64,000 nucleotides of DNA, taken from NCBI GenBank assembly GCA_000759755.1, contig BBMW01000017.1, forward strand, positions 62,001-126,000, read 5' to 3'. How positions within the stretch are numbered: position 1 is the stretch's first letter; each line of letters opens with the position of its first letter. Below the pieces are notes generated by a model. The model made no database searches and was not told the DNA's origin. It saw only the letters and a program-made list of their open reading frames with translations. This stretch comes from Citrobacter werkmanii NBRC 105721 (GTDB taxonomy: Bacteria; Pseudomonadota; Gammaproteobacteria; Enterobacterales; Enterobacteriaceae). A program made the position numbers and the translations under genes. This document shows, in pieces, positions 8,602 to 20,216 of this stretch.

Positions 8602-9126
8602 TTAGAACGGAATATCGTCGTCGAAATCCATCGACGGCTCGTTAGACGGCGCTGCCGGAGCTGACTGCTGCGGGCGAGACTGCGCGCCGCCGCTGAACTG
8701 ATTGCCGCCCTGCGGCTGCTGAGGCTGGCCCCAACCGCCCTGCTGCTGACCGCCGCCTGCCGGAGCGCCACCACCCTGACGGCCGCCCAACATTTGCATG
8801 GTGCCGCCAACGTTAACCACAACTTCAGTGGTGTACTTTTCTACGCCGGACTGATCGGTCCATTTGCGGGTACGCAGTTGGCCTTCAATATAGACCTGAG
8901 AACCTTTACGCAGATATTCGCTGGCTACTTCTGCCAGTTTGCCGAACAGCACAACACGGTGCCATTCAGTCTGCTCTTTCATTTCGCCGGTCGCTTTATC
9001 ACGCCAGGATTCGGAAGTAGCCAGCGTAATGTTGGCAACTGCGCCACCATTCGGCATATAGCGTACTTCCGGGTCCTGGCCCAGATTACCGACGAGAATC
9101 ACCTTGTTTACGCCTCTGCTGGCCAT
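8602..9126 (-). CDS. ssb: Ssb, single-stranded DNA-binding protein
   Basis: A 174-residue SSB (178 in E. coli). The OB-fold spans residues 1 to about 112, with [23 protein letters not shown] at the N terminus. It is followed by a disordered linker rich in Gly, Gln and Pro. The acidic tip MDFDDDIPF at the C terminus docks exonuclease I, RecQ, PriA and other partners. The protein works as a homotetramer in replication, repair and recombination. It is divergent from uvrA over a 252-base gap that holds a LexA box. Confidence 0.97.
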   Translation of the reverse strand: MASRGVNKVILVGNLGQDPEVRYMPNGGAVANITLATSESWRDKATGEMKEQTEWHRVVLFGKLAEVASEYLRKGSQVYIEGQLRTRKWTDQSGVEKYTTEVVVNVGGTMQMLGGRQGGGAPAGGGQQQGGWGQPQQPQGGNQFSGGAQSRPQQSAPAAPSNEPSMDFDDDIPF

Positions 9127-9275
9127 GATCGTGTCTCCTGAAAAACGTTACTGAATAAGTGTAAGCGCGGGATTGTAGCATTTCCAATAGCGCTTTTACT
9201 ACGTTGCGAGATCGATTCCAGTAAACAACCCCCGGATAGACATTGTTGCACAGACACCTGCGTTTTGCATTCCAA

Positions 9276-9295
9276 TACTGTATATCCATTCAGGT
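9276..9295. promoter_or_regulatory. LexA box in the ssb-uvrA intergenic region
   Basis: TACTGTATATCCATTCAGGT fits the SOS box pattern CTG(T)-N8-10-CAG and is nearly identical to the known uvrA box. It lies about 83 bases before the uvrA start and puts uvrA, possibly also ssb, under LexA control. Confidence 0.92.
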
Positions 9296-9378
9296 CAGGT
9301 TGTGTCATAATTAACCGTTTGTGATCGCCGGTAGCACCATGCAGCCAGGCCAAAAAGCGTTTAATCCGGGAAAGATGA

Positions 9379-12201
9379 ATGGATAAGATCGAAGTTCGGG
9401 GCGCCCGCACCCATAATCTCAAAAACATCAACCTCGTCATCCCGCGCGACAAGCTGATTGTCGTCACCGGGCTTTCGGGCTCAGGCAAATCTTCGCTCGC
9501 TTTCGACACCTTGTATGCCGAAGGACAACGTCGTTACGTTGAATCCCTTTCCGCGTACGCGCGTCAGTTTCTGTCACTGATGGAAAAGCCGGATGTCGAC
9601 CACATTGAGGGGCTGTCTCCCGCCATCTCAATCGAGCAAAAATCGACATCCCATAACCCGCGATCCACGGTAGGTACGATTACCGAAATTCACGACTATC
9701 TGCGCCTGCTGTTTGCCCGCGTTGGCGAACCGCGCTGTCCGGATCACGACGTTCCCCTGGCGGCGCAGACCGTGAGTCAAATGGTGGACAACGTCCTGTC
9801 GCAGCCGGAAGGCAAGCGTCTGATGCTGCTGGCGCCGATAATTAAAGAGCGTAAAGGGGAGCACACCAAAACGCTGGAAAACCTGGCAGGCCAGGGCTAT
9901 ATCCGTGCCCGTATCGACGGGGAAGTGTGCGACCTGTCCGATCCGCCCAAGCTTGAGCTGCAAAAGAAACACACCATCGAAGTGGTGATTGACCGCTTTA
10001 AAGTACGTGACGATCTTACCCAGCGCCTGGCGGAATCGTTTGAAACCGCGCTGGAACTGTCCGGTGGTACGGCGGTGGTTGCCGATATGGACGACCCGAA
10101 AGCGGAAGAGCTGCTGTTCTCCGCCAACTTCGCCTGCCCGATCTGCGGTTACAGCATGCGCGAACTGGAACCGCGTCTGTTTTCATTCAACAACCCGGCG
10201 GGCGCATGCCCGACCTGTGACGGCCTCGGCGTACAACAGTATTTCGATCCTGACCGGGTGATTCAAAACCCGGAACTGTCGCTGGCCGGCGGCGCTATCC
10301 GCGGCTGGGATCGCCGCAACTTCTACTACTTCCAGATGCTTAAGTCACTGGCGGAACACTATAAATTCGACGTCGAAGCCCCATGGGCAAGCCTGACCCC
10401 CACCGTGCATAAAGTGGTGCTGTACGGTTCCGGTAAAGAGAATATCGAATTTAAATACATGAACGATCGCGGCGATACGTCCGTACGTCGCCATCCGTTC
10501 GAAGGCGTATTGCACAATATGGAGCGCCGTTATAAAGAGACGGAATCCAGCGCAGTACGTGAGGAATTAGCCAAATTCATCAGCAACCGCCCGTGCGCCC
10601 GCTGTGAAGGGACGCGTTTGCGCCGGGAAGCCCGTCACGTATTTGTCGAGAATACGCCGCTGCCCGCCATTTCCGACATGAGCATCGGCCATGCGATGGA
10701 TTTCTTCAACAACCTGAAGCTTGCCGGCCAGCGAGCGAAGATTGCAGAGAAAATCCTGAAAGAGATTGGCGATCGTCTGAAGTTTCTGGTTAACGTCGGC
10801 CTCAACTACCTGACGCTGTCGCGTTCAGCGGAAACACTCTCCGGCGGCGAAGCCCAACGTATTCGCCTGGCGAGCCAGATCGGCGCGGGTCTGGTCGGCG
10901 TGATGTACGTGCTGGATGAACCGTCTATTGGTCTGCATCAGCGCGATAACGAACGTCTGTTGGGCACGCTCATCCATCTGCGTAATCTGGGTAATACCGT
11001 GATTGTGGTCGAGCACGATGAAGATGCGATTCGCGCCGCTGACCACGTTATCGATATCGGCCCGGGCGCTGGCGTTCACGGCGGCCAGGTGGTTGCCGAA
11101 GGGACGCTCGACGACATCATGGCGGTGCCTGAGTCGCTGACCGGCCAGTACATGAGCGGTAAGCGTAAAATTGAAGTACCAAAACAGCGCGTGGCAGCCG
11201 ATCCGGAAAAAGTGCTGAAGCTAACCGGCGCACGCGGCAACAACCTGAAAGATGTCACCCTGACGCTGCCGGTTGGCCTGTTCACCTGCATTACCGGGGT
11301 TTCTGGTTCAGGTAAATCGACGCTGATCAACGACACGCTGTTCCCGATTGCGCAGACGGCGCTGAACGGCGCCACGCTGGCTGAACCTGCGCCGTACCGT
11401 GACGTTCAGGGCCTGGAACATTTCGACAAAGTGATCGACATTGACCAAAGCCCGATTGGTCGTACTCCGCGCTCTAACCCGGCAACCTACACCGGTGTGT
11501 TTACGCCGGTGCGCGAACTGTTCGCTGGCGTACCAGAATCCCGCGCGCGCGGTTACACGCCGGGTCGTTTCAGCTTTAACGTTCGCGGCGGACGCTGTGA
11601 AGCCTGTCAGGGCGACGGCGTGATCAAAGTTGAAATGCACTTCCTGCCGGATATCTACGTGCCGTGCGACCAGTGTAAAGGCAAGCGCTATAACCGCGAA
11701 ACGCTGGAGATTAAGTACAAGGGCAAGACCATCCACGAAGTGCTGGATATGACCATTGAAGAAGCACGCGAGTTCTTCGATGCCGTCCCGGCGCTGGCGC
11801 GTAAGCTACAAACGCTGATGGATGTGGGCCTGACGTATATCCGTCTCGGCCAGTCGGCCACTACGCTCTCCGGCGGTGAAGCGCAGCGCGTGAAGCTGGC
11901 GCGCGAACTGTCAAAACGCGGCACCGGGCAGACGTTGTATATCCTTGATGAGCCGACCACCGGTCTGCATTTTGCGGATATTCAGCAGTTGCTGGACGTG
12001 CTGCATCAGTTGCGCGATCAGGGCAACACCATCGTGGTGATTGAGCACAATCTGGACGTGATTAAAACGGCGGACTGGATTGTCGATCTCGGTCCGGAAG
12101 GCGGTAGCGGCGGCGGGGAAATTCTGGTCTCCGGCACACCAGAAACTGTCGCCGAGTGTGAAGCTTCACACACGGCACGCTTCCTCAAACCGTTGTTGTA
12201 A
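9379..12201 (+). CDS. uvrA: UvrA, excinuclease ABC subunit A
   Basis: A 940-residue DNA-damage recognition ATPase of nucleotide excision repair, the same length as in E. coli. It carries two ABC ATPase modules. Walker [10 protein letters not shown] lies near residue 31 and GVSGSGKST near 640. The two LSGGEAQR signatures lie near 488 and 833. Zinc-binding cysteines appear at CPICGY...CPTCDG (about 253-280) and CEACQGDG...CDQCKG (about 740-766). The protein dimerises, scans DNA with UvrB and loads UvrB at lesions. Induced in the SOS response through the LexA box upstream. Converges with yjbR. Confidence 0.98.
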   Translation: MDKIEVRGARTHNLKNINLVIPRDKLIVVTGLSGSGKSSLAFDTLYAEGQRRYVESLSAYARQFLSLMEKPDVDHIEGLSPAISIEQKSTSHNPRSTVGTITEIHDYLRLLFARVGEPRCPDHDVPLAAQTVSQMVDNVLSQPEGKRLMLLAPIIKERKGEHTKTLENLAGQGYIRARIDGEVCDLSDPPKLELQKKHTIEVVIDRFKVRDDLTQRLAESFETALELSGGTAVVADMDDPKAEELLFSANFACPICGYSMRELEPRLFSFNNPAGACPTCDGLGVQQYFDPDRVIQNPELSLAGGAIRGWDRRNFYYFQMLKSLAEHYKFDVEAPWASLTPTVHKVVLYGSGKENIEFKYMNDRGDTSVRRHPFEGVLHNMERRYKETESSAVREELAKFISNRPCARCEGTRLRREARHVFVENTPLPAISDMSIGHAMDFFNNLKLAGQRAKIAEKILKEIGDRLKFLVNVGLNYLTLSRSAETLSGGEAQRIRLASQIGAGLVGVMYVLDEPSIGLHQRDNERLLGTLIHLRNLGNTVIVVEHDEDAIRAADHVIDIGPGAGVHGGQVVAEGTLDDIMAVPESLTGQYMSGKRKIEVPKQRVAADPEKVLKLTGARGNNLKDVTLTLPVGLFTCITGVSGSGKSTLINDTLFPIAQTALNGATLAEPAPYRDVQGLEHFDKVIDIDQSPIGRTPRSNPATYTGVFTPVRELFAGVPESRARGYTPGRFSFNVRGGRCEACQGDGVIKVEMHFLPDIYVPCDQCKGKRYNRETLEIKYKGKTIHEVLDMTIEEAREFFDAVPALARKLQTLMDVGLTYIRLGQSATTLSGGEAQRVKLARELSKRGTGQTLYILDEPTTGLHFADIQQLLDVLHQLRDQGNTIVVIEHNLDVIKTADWIVDLGPEGGSGGGEILVSGTPETVAECEASHTARFLKPLL

Positions 12202-12211
12202 TCATGCCCAA

Positions 12212-12239
12212 TGGCGCAGCGCTTATCAGGGCTGCGCCA
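12212..12239. terminator. Hairpin between convergent uvrA and yjbR
   Basis: A nine-bp perfect stem (TGGCGCAGC/GCTGCGCCA) with a ten-base loop that includes the yjbR stop codon. There is no T tract, so intrinsic termination is uncertain; it may stabilise the 3' ends. Confidence 0.45.
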
Positions 12240-12582
12240 GTATCCGGCGTTTATCTTCCGGCAGCGTGTTCACCGCCAGCTGATAAGAGGCATCAACCAG
12301 ATAATAAATCTGCGAATCCGGCAGCGAGCCGTCCAGATACACCGTGCTCCAGTGCGCTTTATTCAGATGCCTGCTTGGTCGTACATCGCTATGCTGCTGA
12401 CGCAGTAATTCCGCCAGTTCAGGGCTGGTTTTCAGAGAGACCGCCGGGCGTTCTTCTACCTCTTTTACCATGGCAAAGAGTACATCTTCGACTTTGATTT
12501 GTGTGGCTTTCCAGTCACTGTGCACGCTCTGCTCCGCGCCCGTTTTTGCCATGCAGTATTGCAGCAACTCCGAATTCGTCAT
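12226..12582 (-). CDS. yjbR: YjbR, MmcQ/YjbR-family small protein
   Basis: A 118-residue cytoplasmic protein of the MmcQ/YjbR family, the same length as E. coli YjbR. The fold resembles a double-wing DNA-binding protein, but no biochemical role is firmly known. The motif NKAHWSTVYLDGSLPDSQIYYLVDASY near the C terminus is the conserved family signature. The start at 12582 (MTNSELLQYC) was chosen for its match to the family; seven further codons are open upstream. Confidence 0.9.
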   Translation of the reverse strand: MTNSELLQYCMAKTGAEQSVHSDWKATQIKVEDVLFAMVKEVEERPAVSLKTSPELAELLRQQHSDVRPSRHLNKAHWSTVYLDGSLPDSQIYYLVDASYQLAVNTLPEDKRRILAQP

Positions 12583-12708
12583 CTTTATTCCCCTTACCAG
12601 CACTCGCCTAATGAGAACATCTTTTATTCAGTGTGCAGCAAGTCCGCAAAAGGTAAAAGCCAGTAACGCAAATTTGTTTAAAAAACCACCAAATAGCAGC
12701 CTACGCCT

Positions 12709-13446
<738 letters not shown>

Positions 13447-13566
13447 TTATCATTTTTTTATTAACAACTGGTCAAAAAACTATCTGACCTTACCCCCTGA
13501 GGGAAGGGAAAGGAAGGATTTTCTCTGGTTTTGTTACAGAAAAAGAGCACGATCACACAGAAAAGC

Positions 13567-13656
13567 GTGCCTGATAGCGCAACGCTCATCAGGCCTACAA
13601 ACGAAAAATCCACTGCCTTTGTAGGCCGGATAAGGCGTTACGCCGCCATCCGGCAA
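13567..13656. repeat. REP pair between aphA and tyrB
   Basis: REP units at 13567-13598 (GTGCCTGATAGCGC...CATCAGGCCTAC) and 13621-13656 (GTAGGCCGGATAAGGCG...CATCCGGCAA), downstream of tyrB on its coding strand. Confidence 0.88.
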
Positions 13657-13682
13657 CACTGTGCGAGAAATAACAAACCTGG

Positions 13683-14876
13683 TTAAATAACGGCAGCAAA
13701 TGCCTTCGCCACGCGCTGCACGTTAGCGTGATTCAATCCGGCCACGCACATACGACCGCTGGCAATCAGGTACACGCCAAACTCATCACGCAGGCGATCG
13801 ACCTGAGCGGCGCTAAGCCCGGTATAGCTGAACATTCCGCGCTGTTGCAGCAGGTAATCAAAGTTACGGTCAGGGATTTCAGCACTCAGCACGTTAACCA
13901 GCTCCTGGCGCATTGCCAGGATGCGGGTCCGCATCTCTTCGACTTCTGCAAGCCAGCTGGCTTTCAGCGCGTCGTCACCCAGTACCGTAGCGACCACCTG
14001 CGCACCAAAGTTCGGCGGGCTGGAGTAGTTACGACGTACGGTCGCTTTTAATTGCCCCAGAACGCGGCTTGCCGCATCGGCGTCTTCACATACCACAGAC
14101 AACCCACCGACGCGCTCGCCGTATAAAGAGAAGATTTTCGAGAATGAGTTACTGACCAGAGCCGGTAACCCGGCGCTGGCAATGGCGCGGATCGCGTAAG
14201 CATCGTCTTGCATTCCGCCACCAAAGCCCTGATAAGCAATGTCGAGGAACGGGATCAGATCGCGCGATTTCAGAATCTCAATAACCGCATCCCATTGCGC
14301 AGGGGTTAAATCTGCACCGGTCGGGTTATGGCAGCACGGATGCAGCAGCACGATGCTGCGCGCCGGTAAGGTATTCAGCGTGGCCAGCAGGTCATTGAAA
14401 CGTACCCCGTTGGTTTCGTTGTCATACCAGGGGTAAGTACTCACTTCGAATCCAGCCCCTTCAAAAATCGCGATATGGTTTTCCCATGTCGGATCGCTAA
14501 CCCACACACCAGAGTCAGGGAAATAGCGTTTCAGGAAGTCTGCGCCAATTTTTAGCGCCCCGGAACCACCCAGCGTCTGAATGGTTGCGACACGCTGTTG
14601 CTGGAGAACCGGATGATCCGCGCCAAACAACAGCGGCGCAATGGTATGGCGATACGTGTTCAGACCTTCCATCGGTAGATACAACGAAGCGCCATGCGGT
14701 TTGGCATTGAGTCGGGCTTCCGCCTCCGCCACCGCTTTAAGCTGAGGAATAATGCCGTCTTCGTTGTAGTACAGGCCAATGCTGAGGTTCACTTTGTCGC
14801 TACGTGAATCTTCTTTGAATCGCTCCATGAGCGATAAAATCGGGTCGCCAGCGTAGGCGTCAACTTTTTGAAACAC
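13683..14876 (-). CDS. tyrB: TyrB, aromatic-amino-acid aminotransferase
   Basis: A 397-residue PLP-dependent class I aminotransferase making tyrosine and phenylalanine (and contributing to leucine) from their keto acids. A GTG start at 14876 ([12 protein letters not shown]) gives exactly the E. coli length, and E. coli tyrB also uses GTG; GGAG lies nine bases before it. The PLP lysine is in [16 protein letters not shown] (about residue 247). HNPTGADLT and the substrate arginine region [11 protein letters not shown] are present. The frame is open 42 codons upstream, through a REP-like hairpin, so the longer version is rejected. I could not find a full TyrR box. Confidence 0.96.
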   Translation of the reverse strand: MFQKVDAYAGDPILSLMERFKEDSRSDKVNLSIGLYYNEDGIIPQLKAVAEAEARLNAKPHGASLYLPMEGLNTYRHTIAPLLFGADHPVLQQQRVATIQTLGGSGALKIGADFLKRYFPDSGVWVSDPTWENHIAIFEGAGFEVSTYPWYDNETNGVRFNDLLATLNTLPARSIVLLHPCCHNPTGADLTPAQWDAVIEILKSRDLIPFLDIAYQGFGGGMQDDAYAIRAIASAGLPALVSNSFSKIFSLYGERVGGLSVVCEDADAASRVLGQLKATVRRNYSSPPNFGAQVVATVLGDDALKASWLAEVEEMRTRILAMRQELVNVLSAEIPDRNFDYLLQQRGMFSYTGLSAAQVDRLRDEFGVYLIASGRMCVAGLNHANVQRVAKAFAAVI

Positions 14877-14967
14877 GAGGTGGTTCTCCAGGTTTACAGG
14901 CAGAGGATAAGAACACAATAAACCGGAAGCGGAAGAAGATCGAGAGGATGTTGCAGTTGGCGAGCAT

Positions 14968-15002
14968 ATTGCCGGATGGCGGGGTTCCCGCCTGTCCGGC
15001 AT
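14968..15002. repeat. Single REP-like hairpin between alr and tyrB
   Basis: ATTGCCGGATGGCGGG and CCCGCCTGTCCGGCAT form a nearly perfect hairpin just after the alr stop, upstream of tyrB. Confidence 0.75.
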
Positions 15003-15011
15003 ATCATGAAC

Positions 15012-16091
15012 TTAGTCGATATACTTCATCGCCACCCTTGAGGTCAGGCGTGTGATAAGTTCGTAAGCACTAACTTTCGTCATTTCAGCAATGCGTTCAA
15101 CGGGCAAACCTTCACCCCAAAGAATCACAGAATCACCAGCCTTATCCTGCGCCTCGGGACCTAAATCGACGCAGATCATATCCATCGCGACGCGACCCAC
15201 GATCGGCACTTCACGGCCATTGACCAGCACCGGTGTCCCAGACGGCGCCGCACGCGGGTAACCATCGCCATAACCCATCGCCACCACGCCTAAACGCGTG
15301 TCGCGCTCGCTCTGCCAGGTACCACCATAACCAACCGGCTCGCCCGCTTTGTGCTCACGCACCGCAATCAGGCTGGAGGTTAGCGACATCACCGGCTGGC
15401 AGCCAAAATCGGCGCCGATAGAGTGGTTTTCCAGCGGTGATACGCCGTACAGAATCAGCCCCGGACGCGCCCAGTCGAAGTGAGACTGCGGCCACAGCAG
15501 AATACCACCGGATGCGGCAATCGAACGCTGCCCCGGTTTGCCTTCACAGAAGCGATTAAAGATATCGAGCTGCTTTTCAGTCGCGCCACACTCAGGCTCG
15601 TCCGCGCGTGCAAAGTGGCTGACGATATTGACCGGCTGGCGCACATTTTCACATTGCGTCAGGCGCTGATAAAACGCCTCGGCCTGCTCAGGGCGTACGC
15701 CCAGGCGGTGCATACCGGTGTCGAGCTTCATCCAGACGGTAACGGGTTCAGCCAGTTTTGCGGCCTCCAGGGCCTCGAGCTGCTCCAGGTTGTGGACGGC
15801 AGTATGCAGACGCTGCGCGGAAATAGTCGGTAGATCGGAGGCATCAAAAAACCCCTCCAGCAGCAGGATGGGCTGCGTGATGCCCCCCGCGCGCAGCCGC
15901 AGGGCTTCTTCAAGACGAGCGACACCAAAAGCGTCCGCATCGGGGAGCGTTCGCGCGGTCTCTAACAGACCATGGCCGTAGGCGTTCGCTTTCACGACCG
16001 CAACCAGTTTACTGGCAGGAGCCAGTTCACGCAGACGTTGCAGGTTGTGTCGCAGAGCGCGGCGGTTAATAACTACAGTTGCCGCTTGCAT
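15012..16091 (-). CDS. alr: Alr, alanine racemase (biosynthetic)
   Basis: A 359-residue PLP enzyme that interconverts L- and D-alanine for peptidoglycan. It matches E. coli Alr in length. The PLP lysine lies in [10 protein letters not shown] (K34) and the catalytic tyrosine in VGYGGTW (about 255). The N-terminal TIM barrel is followed by a C-terminal beta domain with [12 protein letters not shown]. The start follows an AAGGAAT ribosome binding site. It lies 16 bases after dnaB on the same strand, as in E. coli, so the two are probably co-transcribed. Confidence 0.97.
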   Translation of the reverse strand: MQAATVVINRRALRHNLQRLRELAPASKLVAVVKANAYGHGLLETARTLPDADAFGVARLEEALRLRAGGITQPILLLEGFFDASDLPTISAQRLHTAVHNLEQLEALEAAKLAEPVTVWMKLDTGMHRLGVRPEQAEAFYQRLTQCENVRQPVNIVSHFARADEPECGATEKQLDIFNRFCEGKPGQRSIAASGGILLWPQSHFDWARPGLILYGVSPLENHSIGADFGCQPVMSLTSSLIAVREHKAGEPVGYGGTWQSERDTRLGVVAMGYGDGYPRAAPSGTPVLVNGREVPIVGRVAMDMICVDLGPEAQDKAGDSVILWGEGLPVERIAEMTKVSAYELITRLTSRVAMKYID

Positions 16092-16107
16092 TTGTATTCC
16101 TTAGAAA

Positions 16108-17523
16108 TTACTCATCGTCATATTGAGGACCGGCATAGTTGTCGAATCGCGACCACTGTCCGTTAAACGTCAGGCGAACCGTTCCGATCGGACCGTTACG
16201 TTGCTTACCAATAATGATTTCTGCGATCCCTTTCAGGTCGCTGTTTTCGTGATAAACCTCATCACGATAGATAAACATGATTAAGTCGGCATCCTGCTCG
16301 ATGGAACCGGATTCACGCAGATCTGAGTTGACCGGACGCTTGTCGGCGCGTTGTTCCAGAGAGCGGTTAAGCTGCGACAGCGCCACCACCGGTACATGCA
16401 GTTCTTTCGCTAACGCTTTCAGCGAGCGGGAAATTTCAGCAATTTCCAGCGTACGGTTGTCGGAAAGCGACGGCACGCGCATCAGCTGCAGGTAGTCGAT
16501 CATGATAAGTCCGATACCGCCGTGTTCACGGGCGATACGACGGGCACGCGAACGCACTTCCGTTGGCGTCAGGCCGGAAGAGTCATCAATATAGATGTTT
16601 CGTTTCTCCAGCAAAATACCCATTGTTCCGGAAATTCGCGCCCAGTCTTCGTCATCCAGTTGACCGGTACGGATTTTGGTCTGGTCTACGCGTGAGAGCG
16701 AGGCCAGGGAACGCATCATGATCTGTTCTGAGGGCATTTCCAGACTAAAGATAAGAACTGGCTTATCCTGCAACATCGCCGCATTTTCGACGAGGTTCAT
16801 TGCAAATGTCGTTTTACCCATCGACGGACGCGCAGCGACGATGATGAGGTCTGACGGCTGCAAACCAGCGGTTTTTTTGTTGAGGTCGTCATAACCGGTG
16901 TTCACCCCGGTAACGCCGTCGTGCGGCTGCTGGAATAGCTGCTCGATACGCGCGACGGTGGCGTCGAGCACATCGGTAATGTTTTTCGGGCCTTCGTCTT
17001 TGTTGGCGCGACTTTCAGCGATTTTAAAGACGCGAGACTCCGCGAGATCCAGCAGGTCTTCACTGGAACGTCCTTGCGGATCGAATCCGGCTTCCGCAAT
17101 TTCGTTCGCGACCGAAATCATGTCACGGACAACGGCACGTTCGCGAACGATATCCGCATAAGCGCTAATGTTGGCCGCACTTGGCGTATTTTTCGATAAC
17201 TCAGCCAGGTACGCAAAACCGCCGACGCTGTCCAGTTGGCCCTGAACCTCCAGCGACTCTGCCAGGGTAATCAGATCGATGGGTTTTCCCATCTCCTGCA
17301 GGCGATGCATTTCCGTGAAGATATGCCGGTGCGGGCGGGTATAAAAATCTTCCGCCACCACGCGTTCGGCCACGTCATCCCAGCGTTCGTTATCCAGCAT
17401 TAAACCGCCCAACACCGACTGTTCCGCTTCAATCGAGTGCGGCGGTACTTTCAGCCCGGCGACCTGGGGATCGCGCTCACGAGCATCAGTCTGTTGTTTG
17501 TTGAAGGGTTTATTTCCTGCCAT
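16108..17523 (-). CDS. dnaB: DnaB, replicative DNA helicase
   Basis: A 471-residue hexameric 5'-3' helicase that unwinds the replication fork and recruits primase. The N-terminal DnaG-interacting domain (about 25-130) precedes the RecA-like motor. Walker A is ARPSMGKTT (about 230) and Walker B is LIMIDYLQLM. Motif H4 includes SDLRESGSIEQDADLIMF. The length equals E. coli DnaB, and no intein is present. It is divergent from qor, whose start is 65 bases away. Confidence 0.98.
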   Translation of the reverse strand: MAGNKPFNKQQTDARERDPQVAGLKVPPHSIEAEQSVLGGLMLDNERWDDVAERVVAEDFYTRPHRHIFTEMHRLQEMGKPIDLITLAESLEVQGQLDSVGGFAYLAELSKNTPSAANISAYADIVRERAVVRDMISVANEIAEAGFDPQGRSSEDLLDLAESRVFKIAESRANKDEGPKNITDVLDATVARIEQLFQQPHDGVTGVNTGYDDLNKKTAGLQPSDLIIVAARPSMGKTTFAMNLVENAAMLQDKPVLIFSLEMPSEQIMMRSLASLSRVDQTKIRTGQLDDEDWARISGTMGILLEKRNIYIDDSSGLTPTEVRSRARRIAREHGGIGLIMIDYLQLMRVPSLSDNRTLEIAEISRSLKALAKELHVPVVALSQLNRSLEQRADKRPVNSDLRESGSIEQDADLIMFIYRDEVYHENSDLKGIAEIIIGKQRNGPIGTVRLTFNGQWSRFDNYAGPQYDDE

Positions 17524-17587
17524 AGTGAATGGAGTTACCGAGATAATGATTGGGTCGAAAGATTACCACATTTCTTTTGGAGGAAGC

Positions 17588-18571
17588 ATGGCAACACGTA
17601 TTGAATTTCACAAGCATGGTGGGCCTGATGTACTCAAGGCTGTGGAGTTTACGCCAGTTGACCCGGCGGAAAACGAAATCCAGGTCGAGAATAAAGCGAT
17701 TGGGATCAACTACATCGACACCTACATCCGCAGTGGTCTTTATCCACCACCTTCTCTGCCCAGCGGTCTGGGTACCGAAGCCGCGGGCGTGGTCAGCAAA
17801 GTTGGCAACAAAGTGACGCACATTAAAGCTGGCGATCGCGTGGTGTATGCTCAGTCTGCGCTTGGCGCTTACAGCTCAGTGCATAACGTGCCGGCTGATA
17901 AAGCCGCTATTCTGCCTAACGCTATCTCATTTGAACAGGCAGCCGCCTCGTTTCTGAAGGGGCTGACCGTTTTTTACCTGTTACGCAAAACCTATGAAAT
18001 CCAGCCTGACGAACCGTTTTTATTCCACGCAGCCGCAGGTGGCGTCGGTCTGATCGCTTGTCAGTGGGCGAAAGCGTTGGGAGCGAAACTGATTGGCACC
18101 GTCGGCAATGCGCAAAAAGCGCAAATTGCGCAGCAGGCCGGGGCGTGGCAGGTAATTAACTATCGTGAAGAAAGCATTATTGAGCGGGTAAAAGAGATCA
18201 CCGGCGGTAAAAAAGTGCGGGTGGTGTACGACTCGGTGGGGAAAGATACCTGGGAGGCCTCTCTCGATTGTCTGCAGCGCCGCGGACTGATGGTCAGTTT
18301 TGGCAACGCGTCCGGACCAGTGACCGGTGTAAATTTAGGGATTCTGAATCAGAAAGGTTCGCTATACGTGACCCGTCCCTCTCTGCAGGGTTACATCACC
18401 AACCACCATGAATTAACCGAAGCCAGCAATGAGCTGTTCTCGCTGATTGCCAGCGGGGTGATCAAAGTGGATGTCGCACCTGGTCAGGCATTTGCGCTGC
18501 ACGACGCGCAGCGTGCTCATGAAGTGCTGGAAAGTCGCGCCACGCAGGGATCGAGTCTGCTGATCCCGTAA
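17588..18571 (+). CDS. qorA: QorA, NADPH-dependent quinone oxidoreductase
   Basis: A 327-residue zinc-independent medium-chain dehydrogenase/reductase that reduces quinones with NADPH. The start at 17588 (MATRIEFHKHGG) follows a strong TTGGAGGAAG ribosome binding site and matches E. coli in length; 30 further codons are open upstream but overlap the dnaB control region. The N-terminal GroES-like domain contains GLGTEAAGVVSKVG. The nucleotide-binding fold begins at AAAGGVGLIACQWAKALGA (about residue 148). Typical zinc ligands are absent, as expected for quinone reductases. Confidence 0.95.
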   Translation: MATRIEFHKHGGPDVLKAVEFTPVDPAENEIQVENKAIGINYIDTYIRSGLYPPPSLPSGLGTEAAGVVSKVGNKVTHIKAGDRVVYAQSALGAYSSVHNVPADKAAILPNAISFEQAAASFLKGLTVFYLLRKTYEIQPDEPFLFHAAAGGVGLIACQWAKALGAKLIGTVGNAQKAQIAQQAGAWQVINYREESIIERVKEITGGKKVRVVYDSVGKDTWEASLDCLQRRGLMVSFGNASGPVTGVNLGILNQKGSLYVTRPSLQGYITNHHELTEASNELFSLIASGVIKVDVAPGQAFALHDAQRAHEVLESRATQGSSLLIP

Positions 18572-18577
18572 AGAATT

Positions 18578-18608
18578 AGGGCTTCCCGCAGGAAGCCCTT
18601 TCTTTTTT
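18578..18608 (+). terminator. Terminator of qorA
   Basis: AGGGCTTCC-CGCA-GGAAGCCCT followed by a long T tract, seven bases after the qor stop. Confidence 0.92.
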
Positions 18609-18734
18609 TAGTTCGGCTGTATGTAGGGTACAGCTCGATGAATTCGTTAACCAGGCAATAGTGACAGATTTGATAATCAATTCCTATTTGGTTCTAAAGG
18701 CAATGTTTCAGGTTGTGACGGACCACTCAATACC

Positions 18735-18977
18735 TTAGTAAAATCGGCGGTTATTGCGCTGATACTGTGGGACTTTTGGCGCTTTTATCGCCTTGATCAC
18801 CCACACCACGGCAACGGCCAGTAACAGCCAGGGCAACAGTTTAATCATCAAGGCAAATAGCCCGCCCAAAAACATGACGACGGTGGCTACGACCAGCGCG
18901 GCCAGCACCCCCAGCAACGAGACGCCGGTGACCATCAGCATGATAAAAAATCCAATCACAAAAAGTAGTTCCAGCAT
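18735..18977 (-). CDS. pspG: PspG (YjbO), phage shock protein G
   Basis: An 80-residue inner-membrane protein of the phage shock regulon, the same length as in E. coli. Two hydrophobic segments (about residues 3-26 and 30-60) are followed by a short basic tail, KAPKVPQYQRNNRRFY. The start at 18977 (MLELLFVIGF) follows GGGAGAGA; ten more codons are open upstream without homology. In E. coli the gene is driven by sigma-54 and PspF, but I could not see a TGGCAC-N5-TTGCA element in the gap to dusA. Confidence 0.92.
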   Translation of the reverse strand: MLELLFVIGFFIMLMVTGVSLLGVLAALVVATVVMFLGGLFALMIKLLPWLLLAVAVVWVIKAIKAPKVPQYQRNNRRFY

Positions 18978-19054
18978 GACTCTCTCCCGAAATAAAATAC
19001 TCTCCATTCCTTTACAAGAAACATGACAAAGTTAATCCACTGATTTATAAAACA

Positions 19055-19079
19055 AAAAACCCTGTGACAACGCACAGGG
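19055..19079 (-). terminator. Terminator of dusA
   Basis: On the minus strand CCCTGTG...CACAGGG is followed by TTTTTT, about 33 bases after the dusA stop. It separates dusA from pspG transcription. Confidence 0.85.
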
Positions 19080-19111
19080 CGTGGTGAAATTAACTAACTT
19101 TTAGTGAGAAA

Positions 19112-20110
19112 CTAACGCTTATCGGCCACCAGCTTCAAAGCATGTTCCAGGACGTTAATATCGGCTCCGGCTTTATGCGCGTTCTCACTCAGGTAACGAC
19201 GCCACTGACGTGCGCCGGGGATCCCCTGAAACAGTCCCAGCATATGGCGCGTCACATGCCCCAGATAAGTGCCCTGACTCAGTTCACGCTCAATATATGG
19301 GTACATGGCACGCACCACGGCGACCGGATCGGCATCATGGGTAGCGGCAGCAAAAATTTCGCGGTCGACCGACGCCAGAATTCCGGGATTTTGATAGGCT
19401 TCACGCCCCACCATCACGCCATCCATATGTTGCAGATGCTTTTTCGCTTCTTCCAGCGATTTAATACCGCCGTTGATCGACATCGTCAGATGCGGGAAAT
19501 CACGCTTTAACTGATAAACACGGTCATAATCCAACGGTGGGATCTCGCGGTTTTCTTTCGGGCTTAACCCGGACAGCCAGGCCTTGCGGGCGTGGATGAT
19601 AAACATCTCGCATTCGCCGTTGCCAGACACCGTGTTGATGAAGTCGCACAGGAATTCGTAGCTGTCCTGATCATCAATGCCGATTCGGGTCTTCACCGTC
19701 ACAGGAATCGACACCACATCGCGCATAGCCTTGACGCAATCAGCGACCAGTTGCGCATTCCCCATTAGACAGGCGCCAAACATGCCATTCTGTACGCGGT
19801 CGGAAGGACAACCCACGTTGAGGTTAATTTCGTCATAACCCCGCTGTTCAGCGAGCTTCGCACACTGCGCCAGTGCAGCCGGATCGCTCCCGCCCAGTTG
19901 CAACGCGACCGGATGTTCTTCTTCGCTATACGCCAGATAATCGCCTTTACCATGAATGATCGCTCCGGTGGTCACCATCTCCGTATACAGCAGCGTCTGG
20001 CGGGACAGTAAGCGCAAAAAGTAGCGGCAATGTCTGTCCGTCCAGTCGAGCATCGGCGCGATAGAAAAACGATGAGCGGGAAAAGCGGTAGACTGAGATT
20101 CAGGCAGCAT
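19112..20110 (-). CDS. dusA: DusA, tRNA-dihydrouridine(20/20a) synthase
   Basis: A 332-residue FMN enzyme that reduces uridines 20 and 20a in the D-loop of tRNA with NADPH. The TIM barrel starts at [17 protein letters not shown] (about residue 16). The catalytic cysteine is in [14 protein letters not shown], and phosphate-binding motifs appear as SINGGIKS and [10 protein letters not shown]. The C-terminal helical tRNA-binding domain is complete. The N-terminal 15 residues differ from E. coli, a variable part of the family. Confidence 0.95.
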   Translation of the reverse strand: MLPESQSTAFPAHRFSIAPMLDWTDRHCRYFLRLLSRQTLLYTEMVTTGAIIHGKGDYLAYSEEEHPVALQLGGSDPAALAQCAKLAEQRGYDEINLNVGCPSDRVQNGMFGACLMGNAQLVADCVKAMRDVVSIPVTVKTRIGIDDQDSYEFLCDFINTVSGNGECEMFIIHARKAWLSGLSPKENREIPPLDYDRVYQLKRDFPHLTMSINGGIKSLEEAKKHLQHMDGVMVGREAYQNPGILASVDREIFAAATHDADPVAVVRAMYPYIERELSQGTYLGHVTRHMLGLFQGIPGARQWRRYLSENAHKAGADINVLEHALKLVADKR

Positions 20111-20216
20111 GGCGAATATTCAAGCATCCGGTTAAAAAAGGGGCGCTACTATAGCATAGACCGGTGCGATAGTGCGCCCCATCATCGTGGCTACCGCAGC
20201 ATATTCTCACAGTGCG

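Noticed and set aside
14877-14967. TyrR box before tyrB
   Set aside because: Only a left half-site TGTAAA is visible (about 14890-14895 on the minus strand); the required right half is missing.
13683-15002. A 439-residue form of TyrB starting at 15002
   Set aside because: The extra 42 residues run through a REP-like hairpin and are Ser/Pro-rich without homology; the GTG at 14876 gives the family length with a good ribosome binding site.
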